This document shows positions 18,331-26,864 of a stretch of DNA of 64,000 nucleotides, one piece after another (position 1 is the first letter of the stretch; every line of letters begins with the position of its first letter). The DNA lies in NCBI GenBank assembly GCA_028561875.1, contig JAQQTI010000005.1, positions 1 to 64,000 on the forward strand, written 5' to 3'. The notes beneath the pieces are model-generated. The model worked only from the letters and a program-made list of their open reading frames with translations. It was not told where the DNA came from and searched no databases. Made by a program: the position numbers and the translations under genes. The stretch is from Methanomassiliicoccaceae archaeon COG_1. GTDB taxonomy: Archaea; Thermoplasmatota; Thermoplasmata; Methanomassiliicoccales; Methanomethylophilaceae.

Positions 18331-18615
18331 CTACAAAACGAGGGTTCCGATGTGGAGCCTGTCTGAATCCCGATTTCTGTATATTCTAGGATCTTCTTCA
18401 GACATGCGAATGAAGTCTTCCATCTCTTCGCTGGACATGCACGACCTCACCAGTCTTGACAATTTCGTACGTGAATGAGGATTTGTTCTGTGCGTAGCAA
18501 TCGAATTTTCTTCAGTCATCGATACGGTGTCGGATGCCGAACGGAAGCCGATGAATTGACGTTTAATCTCGCTGTACGTCGCGTCCTTCTCCTCCAGCTT
18601 GTCGAGAATTGTCAA
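18331..18615 (-). CDS. Possible small protein or gene remnant ending in UAG
   Basis: A 94-residue frame from TTG with coding-like composition: KLEEKDATYSEIKRQF near the start and SSEEMEDFIRMSEEDP near the end. The frame is open upstream to about 18,680 within the run-on tail of the cassette E ATPase. It ends at TAG (18331-18333); if UAG is sense, it gains 8 residues after the UAG and stops at TGA (18304-18306). No family recognised. It lies between the convergent ATPases D and E, in otherwise empty sequence. Confidence 0.3.
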   Translation of the reverse strand: MTILDKLEEKDATYSEIKRQFIGFRSASDTVSMTEENSIATHRTNPHSRTKLSRLVRSCMSSEEMEDFIRMSEEDPRIYRNRDSDRLHIGTLVL

Positions 18616-18647
18616 AACTACTTCCGCTCTCTCCTGATTTGTTCCGG

Positions 18648-19658
18648 TTAGGCGATGGGATGTTCCATCTTCGAGGCACGGTTATGTGGTGTCTGTCGAA
18701 ACGCGTCATGCCTATTCAGCACCCATGCCGTACACCCTTCCGATGTTTTCCGAGGTCGATTGGAAGTGATTCGCCGCGCAAACCGGACCGCTTTTCCCCC
18801 GAACAGGTGCCGTATGCGACTGCGACAGCGAATCCTTCGGTAATCCGGGTAATCCCCTCCTCTGGCCCCGAGGGCCTCTTCCGGCATCTCGTCGAGCAGG
18901 ATGACGTGAGGCCTGCCGTTGACCTCGGTCATGCGACAGTCCATGCCGTAGGCGTAACGGATGTTTTCCACGGTGATGACCTCCTCAGGCGGCCCGGTCC
19001 TGTAGATGATTCCCGGATACGTCATGAGCATCACCTCGTCCGCGAACCTCGACGCTATGTTCAGGTCGTGGCTGATCATGAGGACGGTTATCCCTTTCTC
19101 GTGAGACATTTCTAGGAGCATGCGCGTGACCATGATCTGGTACCGCGCATCGAGGTTTGCCGTGGGCTCGTCAAGGATGAGGAGCCTCGGCTCCTGGGCG
19201 AGCCCTCTGGCGATGGCGACCCTCTGGTGCTGCCCCGCCGAGAGGTCACCGAAATTGCGCATGGCAAGGTGCTCTATGCGCATCGACTTGAGTATGTCGT
19301 ACACGACATCGAAATCATCGTCGGCGCGCGACATCAGCCTGTGCGAGGGGTGGCGCCCCATCATCACCGTTTCGAGCACGGTCATGGGGAAGTAGTCGCC
19401 CGAGGATACGGGAACGTACCCGACGATCTTCGAAAGTTCCTTGAAGCTCATCCCCCTCAGGTCCCTCTGGTCCATCAGAATCTCGCCGCTTGTCGGTTCG
19501 AGGATTTTGTCTATGCACTTCACGAGGGTGGATTTGCCGACGCCGTTGGGGCCTATTATGCACACCAGTCCCGGCTCCTCCAGAGTGAGGTTGATGCCGC
19601 GAAGTATGTCCTTCCCCTTCTCGTAGGAGAAGCCGACGTCCCTGATTTCCAGCTTCAT
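18648..19658 (-). CDS. FecE/BtuD-type ABC ATPase (cassette E)
   Basis: 336 residues against ~265 usual. Walker A GPNGVGKST, signature LSAGQHQR, Walker B LILDEPTANLD, switch SHDLN. The domain ends near residue 265; the final ~70 residues are Arg-rich run-on to a TAA at 18648. ATG 19658 overlaps the permease TGA (ATGA), showing coupling. Confidence 0.9.
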   Translation of the reverse strand: MKLEIRDVGFSYEKGKDILRGINLTLEEPGLVCIIGPNGVGKSTLVKCIDKILEPTSGEILMDQRDLRGMSFKELSKIVGYVPVSSGDYFPMTVLETVMMGRHPSHRLMSRADDDFDVVYDILKSMRIEHLAMRNFGDLSAGQHQRVAIARGLAQEPRLLILDEPTANLDARYQIMVTRMLLEMSHEKGITVLMISHDLNIASRFADEVMLMTYPGIIYRTGPPEEVITVENIRYAYGMDCRMTEVNGRPHVILLDEMPEEALGARGGDYPDYRRIRCRSRIRHLFGGKAVRFARRITSNRPRKTSEGCTAWVLNRHDAFRQTPHNRASKMEHPIA

Positions 19659-20737
19659 CGCCACGCCTCCCTCCTCTGCCTGACCAGGATGTACAGGAAC
19701 ATCGGGCCGCCGACGAAGGACAGGACGACCCCGACCTCCAGCGAATCTGGCACGAGGCCGATGGCGATGATGTCGGCGACGATCACGAATAGCGTTCCGA
19801 ACGCGGCCGATGCGGGGAGGAGGAAGCGGTTGTCGGAGCCGATGAACATCCTCGCGATGTGGGGGCATACGAGGCCGACGAAGCCTATCGTTCCCGTGAA
19901 GCAGACGATGGAGGCCGTGACCAGTGATGCGATGAGGAGCGAGACCGTCCTCATCCTGTCGGCGTCTATCCCCAGGGATTTCGCGTTGTCGTCCCCGGCT
20001 GCGAGGATGTTCAACGTCCGGGACAGCAGCTGCATGGCGGTCGCGCCGACGAGAACGACGGCGAAAACGATGGGCAGATTGTCCCAGGAGGCGTAGCCGA
20101 GGCTTCCGACCCCCCATGCGTACACCTCCTTCAGCGCATCGGGGTCCGCCCTGAGGCGGATGACGGTCGTCAGTGCACTGAACGTATACATCACCGCTAT
20201 CCCAGCCAGGATCATCGTCGTCGGCGACGTGTGCCTGATGGTGGAGATGAGCACTATCACGCCCATGGGGATGAGCGAGAAAACGAACGCGTTGGCGACA
20301 AGCCCCCATTCCCCCGTCGCAACCGTTATGCCGGACACGATGGCGAGGGTCGCCCCGAAAGCGGCCCCCGACGATATCCCCGTCGTATACGGGTCCGCGA
20401 GAGGGTTCTTGAGGACGCTCTGCATGGTAGCCCCCGCCAAAGAGAGCCCGACCCCGACGAGGACCGCCATGAGGATCATCGGCAGTCTGCGATCCCATAC
20501 AATGAAGTCCTTCGTTTTGTCTCCTATATCCCCGACGATGTGGTCGATTACGATCTCGAAGCTCTCCCAGAAGCCGATGGGGTAGTCGCCGATCGTGAGC
20601 AGGTATAGCCCTGCTAGAAACGATCCCAGGACACACAGGGCGATGAACACCCATTTCTTCCAGATGTATCTCCCGAACGACTCGCGCACCGCCTCGCGCG
20701 AGAAGCCATCCACTACAGCGGCATCCTCTGCTTTCAT
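19655..20737 (-). CDS. FecCD/BtuC-type permease (cassette E)
   Basis: 360 residues, multi-span, with NPLADPYTTGISSG and the coupling loop FVGLVCPHIAR. Ends REAWR-TGA like its paralogues. Hairpin 20743-20755 lies just upstream, between it and SBP E. Confidence 0.92.
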   Translation of the reverse strand: MKAEDAAVVDGFSREAVRESFGRYIWKKWVFIALCVLGSFLAGLYLLTIGDYPIGFWESFEIVIDHIVGDIGDKTKDFIVWDRRLPMILMAVLVGVGLSLAGATMQSVLKNPLADPYTTGISSGAAFGATLAIVSGITVATGEWGLVANAFVFSLIPMGVIVLISTIRHTSPTTMILAGIAVMYTFSALTTVIRLRADPDALKEVYAWGVGSLGYASWDNLPIVFAVVLVGATAMQLLSRTLNILAAGDDNAKSLGIDADRMRTVSLLIASLVTASIVCFTGTIGFVGLVCPHIARMFIGSDNRFLLPASAAFGTLFVIVADIIAIGLVPDSLEVGVVLSFVGGPMFLYILVRQRREAWR

Positions 20738-20742
20738 CGTAA

Positions 20743-20755
20743 CCCCTGGCAGGGG
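20743..20755 (-). promoter_or_regulatory. Intercistronic hairpin between SBP E and its permease
   Basis: CCCCT-GGC-AGGGG, a 5-bp GC-rich stem directly before the permease ATG at 20737; it may also overlap the ribosome-binding site. Confidence 0.5.
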
Positions 20756-20777
20756 GAAGATGTTTCACGGTTTCTTT

Positions 20778-22121
20778 TCAGACGTTAGTCGCCTTTGAGA
20801 AGTACTTCCCCTTGGCGGTCACGTCGAGATAGCCGTCGCTGCCGGGGTCGAGCCCGAGATTTGTGGATGTGAAGTTGTCGACATAGTACTGCAGCTCCCT
20901 CATCGCATTGGTGCCGTCGAACAGCTCGGGACCGTATATCTCGGATGCCATCATTATGGCCCCGACGGGCTGGAACACCCCCTGCGTGAACCTCCAGCTC
21001 GTGAACCAGACGTTACCGTTCTTCACCGCGTCCATGGTGCTGAGGTATTTGCCGACGTAATCCGCATACGCGGCGTCAACGCTCTCCTGGGTGGCGGTCC
21101 AGCTGCATCCCTTGAGTATCATTATAGCGTCCGGGTTGTACGTAAGCGTCTTCTCGAGTGACAGGACGTGGAATCCCCCGTCATTGTCCTTTTTGGGATC
21201 GCATACGCCGGATGCGATGTTGTCGAGGCCGGCTGCCAGAGACGCCTCGTAGCATCCCGTTCCCGGCCCCTGGAACTCCATATTTCCGTCTTTGTACGGA
21301 TATATTATAACCGCGCTCTTCTTGGAACCGAGGGACGACACGGCCTTGGCGACCTTTTCGTTGATGCCGGATGCGTACTCCGCGTATTCGATGGCCTTGT
21401 CGACGTAGGCTTTGTTCTCAAGGAGGTTGGCGACCGTGACGACGGCGGCTATCGGATCGGTTTTCCAGCACGCGAGCCTTATGAACGCGATGTAGGTGTC
21501 GTCGTCCCAGTACTTCTCCTCCCAATTCTTGAAATAGGACGTCCCGCAGAGGATCGCCTGGCATTTCATCGAGAGGAGGGTCTCGGGCTCGTATTTTCCC
21601 GTATACCCGTATTTCTTCAGACCCTGGGACTTTACCTTCTCCCCGAACTCCCCCTTGTTAGCCAGTCCGGCAGTCTCGTCATCGCCACAGGTCACTATGT
21701 CGGTGGCTCCCATAGCGGCGAGGGCGTACATGTTGCAATAGTACTGCGCACCGATACTGGTTATCTTCCCTCTGATCCAGCCTGGCTCGCCGTTGTCCAT
21801 GGTGTAGTGCCTGACCCCGCCGGTCCCATCTATGATGCCCTGGACGACTTCGATGTCCTCCTGGTTGATCACCCCATCCCGGTTCGCGTCGGCGTAAGCG
21901 GTCCTCTCCTTGTCGCCGCTGATGATCAGCTTGAGATATTCGATATCATCCCGGTCCACGCGATTGTCCATGTTTGCGTTTCCATAGACCCAGCAGTTGG
22001 TCTCGGCCGATGCCGTTCTGACGTTGCCATCGTCATCGCCGTCACCGAGCGCCACGAATGCCGCGGCGATGATGAGGGCGACTGCCACGGGCAGACATAC
22101 AATCAGCAATCTGTTGTCCAT
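20778..22121 (-). CDS. Dockerin-bearing substrate-binding protein (SBP E)
   Basis: FecB/BtuF-like receptor of cassette E, 447 residues. Membrane anchor about 4-26, then GDGDDDG. Dockerin-type loops at about 46-59 (YGNANMDNRVDRDD) and 77-89 (ADANRDGVINQED), then the binding domain. ATG 22121 is chosen because the operator sits 8 bases upstream; an open frame back to 22223 would cross the operator and TATA box and is rejected. Confidence 0.88.
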   Translation of the reverse strand: MDNRLLIVCLPVAVALIIAAAFVALGDGDDDGNVRTASAETNCWVYGNANMDNRVDRDDIEYLKLIISGDKERTAYADANRDGVINQEDIEVVQGIIDGTGGVRHYTMDNGEPGWIRGKITSIGAQYYCNMYALAAMGATDIVTCGDDETAGLANKGEFGEKVKSQGLKKYGYTGKYEPETLLSMKCQAILCGTSYFKNWEEKYWDDDTYIAFIRLACWKTDPIAAVVTVANLLENKAYVDKAIEYAEYASGINEKVAKAVSSLGSKKSAVIIYPYKDGNMEFQGPGTGCYEASLAAGLDNIASGVCDPKKDNDGGFHVLSLEKTLTYNPDAIMILKGCSWTATQESVDAAYADYVGKYLSTMDAVKNGNVWFTSWRFTQGVFQPVGAIMMASEIYGPELFDGTNAMRELQYYVDNFTSTNLGLDPGSDGYLDVTAKGKYFSKATNV

Positions 22122-22129
22122 CGAATCAC

Positions 22130-22146
22130 TTGGATTATGTATCCAT
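22130..22146 (-). promoter_or_regulatory. 17-bp operator before SBP E
   Basis: Coding-strand reading ATGGAT-ACATA-ATCCAA, one mismatch, followed by GTGA and then the ATG at 22121. TATA box TCTATATAAT (plus strand, 22164-22173) lies about 20 bases upstream, so the operator covers the expected transcription start. Confidence 0.72.
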
Positions 22147-22164
22147 ACGATGTAAAACCCAACT

Positions 22165-23160
22165 CTATATAATGACTGTTCTGGTTGGATTCGTCTCAAG
22201 ATGGCGAACGCCAGGTCGTACACGGGAACGGTCTTCGCGAGACCGAGGGCCTGTATCGCCCGCTCCCTGCTTTCCCACCATACTCCCCATCATCTCGACG
22301 GACGGCGGGTACCCGGCCTGCGCCGCGAGGGCCAGCCACTTCCTCGCCTCGCCCTCGTCCCTCTCCGTCCCGTAACCGTCCAGGTAGGACAGCCCGACCA
22401 TGTGCATCGCCGATTCCACACCCCGGTTGGCGGCCTTGACGAACCACTCGAACGATTCCTCTGGATCCTCCTCGAGCGCCCCCTCCCCTCCCCGGTGGAG
22501 GAGCCCGAGCCTTTCCATCGCTAGGGGGTCCCCGGCCTCGGCCGCCTTCCCGTACCACGCCGCGGCTTCGCGCGGATCGCGATCGCATCCCTCCCCGAAC
22601 TCGTAGCACGCCCCCAGCTGGTATGCCGCGTTCAGGTTCCCGGCCTCGGCCGCCTCCCTGAAAAGCGAGAACGCCCTCGCGGGGTCCCTCGCCACGCCCA
22701 GCCCCTCCATGTGCATGTAAGCCAGGGAGTTGACCGCCTCGGGACATCCCTGGGCCGCCGCGGCCTCGAACATCTCCCTCGCCTTGGCGTAGTCCCTCGC
22801 GACCTGGCCTCCGTCGAGCAGGGCTATGCCGTAGTACAGCTGCCCCGCGGCGATCCCCGCGGCGGCGGCGTCCCGGGCGTACAGCACCGCCCTGTCCATC
22901 GTCAGCCCGGCGTACATGTCCTCCATGTACAGCCTCAGCAGCAGCGCCTTGGCGTCGGGGTTGCCCACCCCCGCCGCCCTTTCGAGCAGCGAGAACCCGC
23001 GCTCCACGTCCTGCTTCCTCTCCCGCCCGTACAGGTAGGCCATCCCGAGGGCGTAGTGCCCCACCGGATCGCCCTGCGCCGAGAGCCTCTCGACCTCCTC
23101 GATCCCGACCTCGCGCCTCCTCCCCCTGTCATCCTCGATCACGAACGCCTTTCCGCTCAC
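22165..23160 (-). CDS. Sel1-like repeat (TPR-type) protein
   Basis: 331 residues built of ~36-residue Sel1 repeats (for example AYQLGACYEFGEGCDRDPRE and SAMHMVGLSYLDGYGTERDE), an alpha-helical scaffold for protein contacts. GTG 23160 overlaps the TGA of the SprT-like gene by 4 bases; a longer open frame upstream is antisense-like and rejected. After the last repeat, ~35 Arg-rich residues run into the promoter of SBP E and end at a TAG that lies inside that promoter's TATA box. If UAG is sense, the frame ends at TAA 22135. The native end seems lost. Confidence 0.8.
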   Translation of the reverse strand: MSGKAFVIEDDRGRRREVGIEEVERLSAQGDPVGHYALGMAYLYGRERKQDVERGFSLLERAAGVGNPDAKALLLRLYMEDMYAGLTMDRAVLYARDAAAAGIAAGQLYYGIALLDGGQVARDYAKAREMFEAAAAQGCPEAVNSLAYMHMEGLGVARDPARAFSLFREAAEAGNLNAAYQLGACYEFGEGCDRDPREAAAWYGKAAEAGDPLAMERLGLLHRGGEGALEEDPEESFEWFVKAANRGVESAMHMVGLSYLDGYGTERDEGEARKWLALAAQAGYPPSVEMMGSMVGKQGAGDTGPRSREDRSRVRPGVRHLETNPTRTVII

Positions 23161-23891
23161 CGCAGCGCCTCCGCGGCGTCCCGCCGCCTCATGCCCGGTA
23201 TCCGCGCCAGATCCCCCTCCGCCTCCCTCCACCCCGGGAACAGCCGCAGCCCGGCGCGGAACTCCGCGTCGTGGGGGCGGCTGTCGAACGGGCGGTAGCC
23301 CTGCCGCAGGTGGAGGCACTCGTGGTACACCACGTAGTCGAACGCCCTCTCCGGGACCCTCCCGGAGTCCATCACCCGCGATATGGCCACCAGCCGCATC
23401 ACCTGGGAGCAGTACCCCAGACGGGTGTAGTTCGGTTTCGCCGTCCAGGAGAAGAAGGTGTTGTCGATGTCGCTGTCGTGCAGGAGGCCGTGGTCCAACA
23501 GCCTCTGCACGGCGTCGCAGATGTCCCTCTCCGCCCCGGCGGTGTTGTACGTGATGTTCCGGCTGCGGTTGATGTACAGCGGGCGTTTCTTCAGGACGAA
23601 CTCGTCGGAGCGGATGTAATTGACGTACGCCTCGCCGAACCTCCCCCTCCGGCCGTACATGTAGCCCCACGCCCCCTGCACGAACTGCCGGAGAGGCTCG
23701 TCGGGGGCGTCCGCCATGTAATCGCTGGCGTAGAACGAGACTGAGTTGAGGGGGGCCTTCCAGCGGAAGGAGAGCTCCTTGAACGGGGAGAAGCGGGCGC
23801 CGGCGACGGAAATGCCCCGGGGCTCGGCGTGCACAGATACGTAGTCCATCAGCCTCTGGTCGTCCTTGGGCGCGGTCCCACCTCTTCCCAT
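23157..23891 (-). CDS. SprT/YgjP-like putative zinc metalloprotease
   Basis: 244 residues with the metal-binding motif HECLH near the C-terminus followed by SRPHDAEFRAGL, the arrangement of SprT/YgjP (M48-like) peptidases. The N-terminal ~130 residues match no family I recognise. ATG 23891 is chosen because an A/T box (plus-strand TTTATGTAT, about 23912-23920) sits ~25 bases upstream, giving a leaderless transcript. Coupled to the downstream Sel1-repeat gene by a GTGA overlap. Confidence 0.65.
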   Translation of the reverse strand: MGRGGTAPKDDQRLMDYVSVHAEPRGISVAGARFSPFKELSFRWKAPLNSVSFYASDYMADAPDEPLRQFVQGAWGYMYGRRGRFGEAYVNYIRSDEFVLKKRPLYINRSRNITYNTAGAERDICDAVQRLLDHGLLHDSDIDNTFFSWTAKPNYTRLGYCSQVMRLVAISRVMDSGRVPERAFDYVVYHECLHLRQGYRPFDSRPHDAEFRAGLRLFPGWREAEGDLARIPGMRRRDAAEALR

Positions 23892-24076
23892 GAGGATTCG
23901 ATGGGGGTTTATGTATCTTGGGCTCGGCCCCTCAGTGTCATGGGAGGTACCGACGATAATCGATTGTTTCGGTGCTTGAATGGGCATACGGCCGTAAGGG
24001 CCTCGTATGAGCTTCGACACAAACTTCCGCCGGAACCGCCCCCGTTGATTGTGTTCTTGTTTCTAGAAGGGGCAAC

Positions 24077-24265
24077 ATGCTTACAAATTTTGATTGCAAA
24101 AATTACACTCTGACTCCGCAACTGTCCGAGAATAGTCGACCATTGCACAGGGTTAGGGTGTTGAAGACCCTCCTGACGATGAACGGGTCCGGCCTGGGGA
24201 ACGAGGAGGGGATAAAAATCGCCAATGTGATGGACTGGCTTCTGAAACAGGAAGAGCGCCGGTGA
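24077..24265 (+). CDS. Small hypothetical protein in a lower-GC patch
   Basis: 62 residues. The first half is AT-richer than the surroundings, the second (LKTLLTMNGSGLGNEEGIKI then MDWLLKQEERR) looks coding and may be the tail of an older gene. No clear ribosome-binding site and no family. The rest of 23,892-24,353 shows nothing but the SprT-like gene's promoter and one palindrome. Confidence 0.3.
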   Translation: MLTNFDCKNYTLTPQLSENSRPLHRVRVLKTLLTMNGSGLGNEEGIKIANVMDWLLKQEERR

Positions 24266-24268
24266 CCC

Positions 24269-24280
24269 GGCTTCGAAGCC
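24269..24280. repeat. 12-bp palindrome, copy 1
   Basis: GGCTTCGAAGCC, repeated identically at 24464-24475. The pair brackets the end of the YgiQ-like frame. Confidence 0.5.
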
Positions 24281-24353
24281 TCGTGCTTTTTCATCTCCGC
24301 CCTTCGGCTATCTCGGAGCGCGCCATCGGGCTTTCCGTCTGTCGCCGTATGGG

Positions 24354-26219
24354 CTACGCGTATGCGGTCCTTCGCCCCTCGGGCTCGGATTTCGGGGAAG
24401 GGGCGGGTTCGAAAAGTTTTCTCCGAGAACGCTTCTGAAGCGAAGACAGACAATCTGAGAGACGGCTTCGAAGCCGGTTGCAGGGTTCCAATGACCGTTG
24501 CGCGGGTCTCCGTTCTCGGCGCTTCCCGCGCCGCCCGCTCGGCGGCAGCATGACCTCCTTCTGCCTCCGCTTCATCCCCGGGTCGTGCTCCGACCAGACC
24601 CCTCTCTCATCCTGGAGGTCCCGCCCGGTGCGGTACATCAGCGTCGACACCGTCGATGGCGTCGGTGTGAACACCTGCACCTGCTCCGGCCTCGCATGCA
24701 GCTCCTCGCGGCAGAACCGTGCCGCCTCCTCCATCTCGCGGTTCCCGCAGCCCGGATGGGCGGCGATGAAGTAGTAAGTCAGGAACTGGTTCCTGCCACA
24801 CCGCTCGTTGGCGGCGTCGAACATGTCCTTGAAGTCCAGCAGCACGTTCGGCCCCGGCTTGCCCATTAGGTACAGCACGTCCTTCGAGACATGCTCGGGG
24901 GCGATCTTCAGCTGCCCCGAGGTATGCTCCGCCGCGATGCGGTCGATGTACTCCTGCCCGTGCGCCCGGTCGGAGACTACCATGTCGTAGCGGATGCCGG
25001 AGGCGACGAACACCCTCCTCACCCCGGGGACATCGGTCAGCCTCTCCAGCAGGCGGATCTGCCGGGAGTGGTCCACCCCCAGCGAGGGGCAGGGGCGGGG
25101 GTGGAGGCACCTCCGGTCCGGGCACGCGCCCTTCTCGGCCTTGCGGGGGCACTCTATACCGTACATGTTCGCGGTGGGCCCGCCCACGTCGTAGATTATG
25201 CCGTTGAACCCCGGGCGGGAGGCCATCCTCTCGACCTCCGACACCAGGGAATCTTCGGAGCGGGAGACCACCGTCCTGCCCTGATGGACGGCGATGGCGC
25301 AGAAGGAGCACTCGCCGTAGCAGCCGCGGTGCGACGTTATGGAGTTCCTGATGGTGTCCATGGCGGGGACCTTGCCGTCCTTCGCGTAGTAGGGGTGCAC
25401 GGCGTACTCGTAGTCGGACATGTGGGCGGAGTCGAGCTCCTCGGCGGTGAGGGGCCTCTGCGGCGGGTTCTGGATCAGCATCCTCGGGCCGTGGGGCTGC
25501 GCGATCCCCCTGGCCGTGATGGGGTCGCAGTTGCGGTAGAACGCGCGGAACGCCTCGGAGAACCTGTGCGGGTCCTCGGCGCACTCCTCGTACGACGGTA
25601 TCGCGATGTGCCCCTCGGGGATCCCCCTCCCGACGTAGCATATCCCGCGGACGTCCCGCCAATCCTCCCCCTCCCTCATGCGCCGCCCCAACTCGAGGTT
25701 CGCCAGCTCCGCCATGCCGTAGGTTACGATGTCCGCCTTGGCGTCGAAGAGGATGCTCCTGCGGATGGAGTCCGTCCACGCGTCGTAGTGGGCGATCCTT
25801 CTCAGGCTCGCCTCCACCCCGCCCAGGACTATCGGCCTCCCCTTCGCGTACCTCCTTATCAGATTGGCGTAGGCGATGCACGCCCGGTCCGGCCTCCTCC
25901 CCGCCTTCCCCCCGGGCGTGAAATCGTCGTCCTTCCTGCGCCTGCCGGAGGAGGAGTAGTTGGCCACCATGGAGTCCACGCATCCGGCGGATACCGACCA
26001 GAAGAGGTTTGGAACGCCCAGTCTGAGTATGTCCTCTCCGGAATCCAGGCCAGGCTGGCAGATCACCCCCACCCGGAATCCGCGGTCGATCAGCCAATGC
26101 GCCACGAGCGCGGACCCGTTGTACGGGGAATCGATGTACGTGTCGCCGGAGACGATTATCACGTCGAGGGAGTCCCACCCCCTCCCGCGGACCTCCTCCG
26201 GCAGGGTCGGCGCGAACAT
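24354..26219 (-). CDS. YgiQ-family radical SAM protein
   Basis: 621 residues. An N-terminal B12-binding-like region (DVIIVSGDTYIDSPYNGSAL) is followed by the radical-SAM domain with CYGECSFCAI (Cx3Cx2C), which binds the 4Fe-4S cluster that cleaves SAM, and by the YgiQ-typical Cys-rich segment CPDRRCLHPRPC. The physiological reaction of this family is unknown. ATG 26219 lies within the end of the GNAT gene (61-base overlap). The last ~50 residues are low-complexity and end in TAG (24354-24356); with UAG as sense the frame ends at TGA 24291, 20 residues further. Part of the pdxY-GNAT-YgiQ set. Confidence 0.88.
   Translation of the reverse strand: MFAPTLPEEVRGRGWDSLDVIIVSGDTYIDSPYNGSALVAHWLIDRGFRVGVICQPGLDSGEDILRLGVPNLFWSVSAGCVDSMVANYSSSGRRRKDDDFTPGGKAGRRPDRACIAYANLIRRYAKGRPIVLGGVEASLRRIAHYDAWTDSIRRSILFDAKADIVTYGMAELANLELGRRMREGEDWRDVRGICYVGRGIPEGHIAIPSYEECAEDPHRFSEAFRAFYRNCDPITARGIAQPHGPRMLIQNPPQRPLTAEELDSAHMSDYEYAVHPYYAKDGKVPAMDTIRNSITSHRGCYGECSFCAIAVHQGRTVVSRSEDSLVSEVERMASRPGFNGIIYDVGGPTANMYGIECPRKAEKGACPDRRCLHPRPCPSLGVDHSRQIRLLERLTDVPGVRRVFVASGIRYDMVVSDRAHGQEYIDRIAAEHTSGQLKIAPEHVSKDVLYLMGKPGPNVLLDFKDMFDAANERCGRNQFLTYYFIAAHPGCGNREMEEAARFCREELHARPEQVQVFTPTPSTVSTLMYRTGRDLQDERGVWSEHDPGMKRRQKEVMLPPSGRRGKRRERRPAQRSLEPCNRLRSRLSDCLSSLQKRSRRKLFEPAPSPKSEPEGRRTAYA
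24464..24475. repeat. 12-bp palindrome, copy 2
   Basis: GGCTTCGAAGCC, extended here to a 14-bp palindrome (24463-24476). Lies within the low-complexity tail of the YgiQ-like frame. Confidence 0.5.
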
Positions 26220-26731
26220 CGAATCTCTCTCGACATCACGTAGTCGTTGGTGGAGAAGCCCTCCCCGCGGTAAACGATCTGATGCAGCTCGACGGAGAAC
26301 CCGTTGCGTTCGCACGCCCTGATTGCCGGGGCGTTCCTCACGTTCACGTGCAGATGCGCGCGACGACATCCCGCCTCGCGGCCGCGGGCGAGCATCTCCT
26401 GCAGCATGAACGAACACAGCCCCCTCCCCCGGTAGGCCGGGGCGAGGCAGCAATTGCTGATGCGGAGGCCCTCCCCCTCGGCGCGGTAGGCATAGTATCC
26501 GGCCAAGGCGCCGCCGTCCACCACGTACCCGTACACGAAACCGCCGGCGATGTCCCTCCTGATCGCGTCGGGGCTCTGCCAGTCGGCGAACATGCGTTCG
26601 GCCTCGTCGATACCGCCGGGGAGCATAGGGCCGAACGCCTCCCTCCAGATGGGATGAGCGAAGGCGCTCAGGCCCTCCGCCTCGGACGGGCCGATCGGCC
26701 TCATGGACGGCGTTCGTATCACCCTCGACAT
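26159..26731 (-). CDS. GNAT-family N-acetyltransferase
   Basis: 190 residues from ATG 26731. Has the acetyl-CoA binding motif LAPAYRGRGLCSFML (R/Q-x-x-G-x-G/A) and the closing motif NAPAIRACERNGF. ATG 26704 is an alternative. The frame is open upstream to a GTG at 26872 that overlaps the pdxY stop; those extra ~47 residues include HERMGFREVSREG, which resembles the C-terminal end of another GNAT domain and may be a remnant. The 3' end overlaps the YgiQ-like gene by 61 bases. Substrate unknown. Confidence 0.8.
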   Translation of the reverse strand: MSRVIRTPSMRPIGPSEAEGLSAFAHPIWREAFGPMLPGGIDEAERMFADWQSPDAIRRDIAGGFVYGYVVDGGALAGYYAYRAEGEGLRISNCCLAPAYRGRGLCSFMLQEMLARGREAGCRRAHLHVNVRNAPAIRACERNGFSVELHQIVYRGEGFSTNDYVMSREIRCSRRPCRRRSAGGGGTPST

Positions 26732-26864
26732 CCCCACGCCAGCGTGGCTGCGACTGGGCCCGGCACCCCTCCCCTCGCGGGAGACCTCGCGGAAGCCCAT
26801 CCTCTCGTGGGAATCCACGGCGCGGAGGGGGAGGCGTCCTCCGGCCAGGGGAGCGTCACGGGCA

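Noticed and set aside
22135-22167. UAG at the end of the Sel1 gene as a further pyrrolysine codon
   Set aside because: Only eight codons follow before TAA, all inside the SBP E promoter; unlike AddB, no family residue depends on read-through.
22165-23670. Longer start for the Sel1 protein at 23670
   Set aside because: The extra ~170 residues are an out-of-frame shadow of the SprT-like gene; GTG 23160 overlapping its stop is the natural start.
24891-26243. 450-residue plus-strand open frame antisense to the YgiQ-like gene
   Set aside because: No motif and Arg/Pro/Val bias; the minus strand has the radical-SAM Cys motif.
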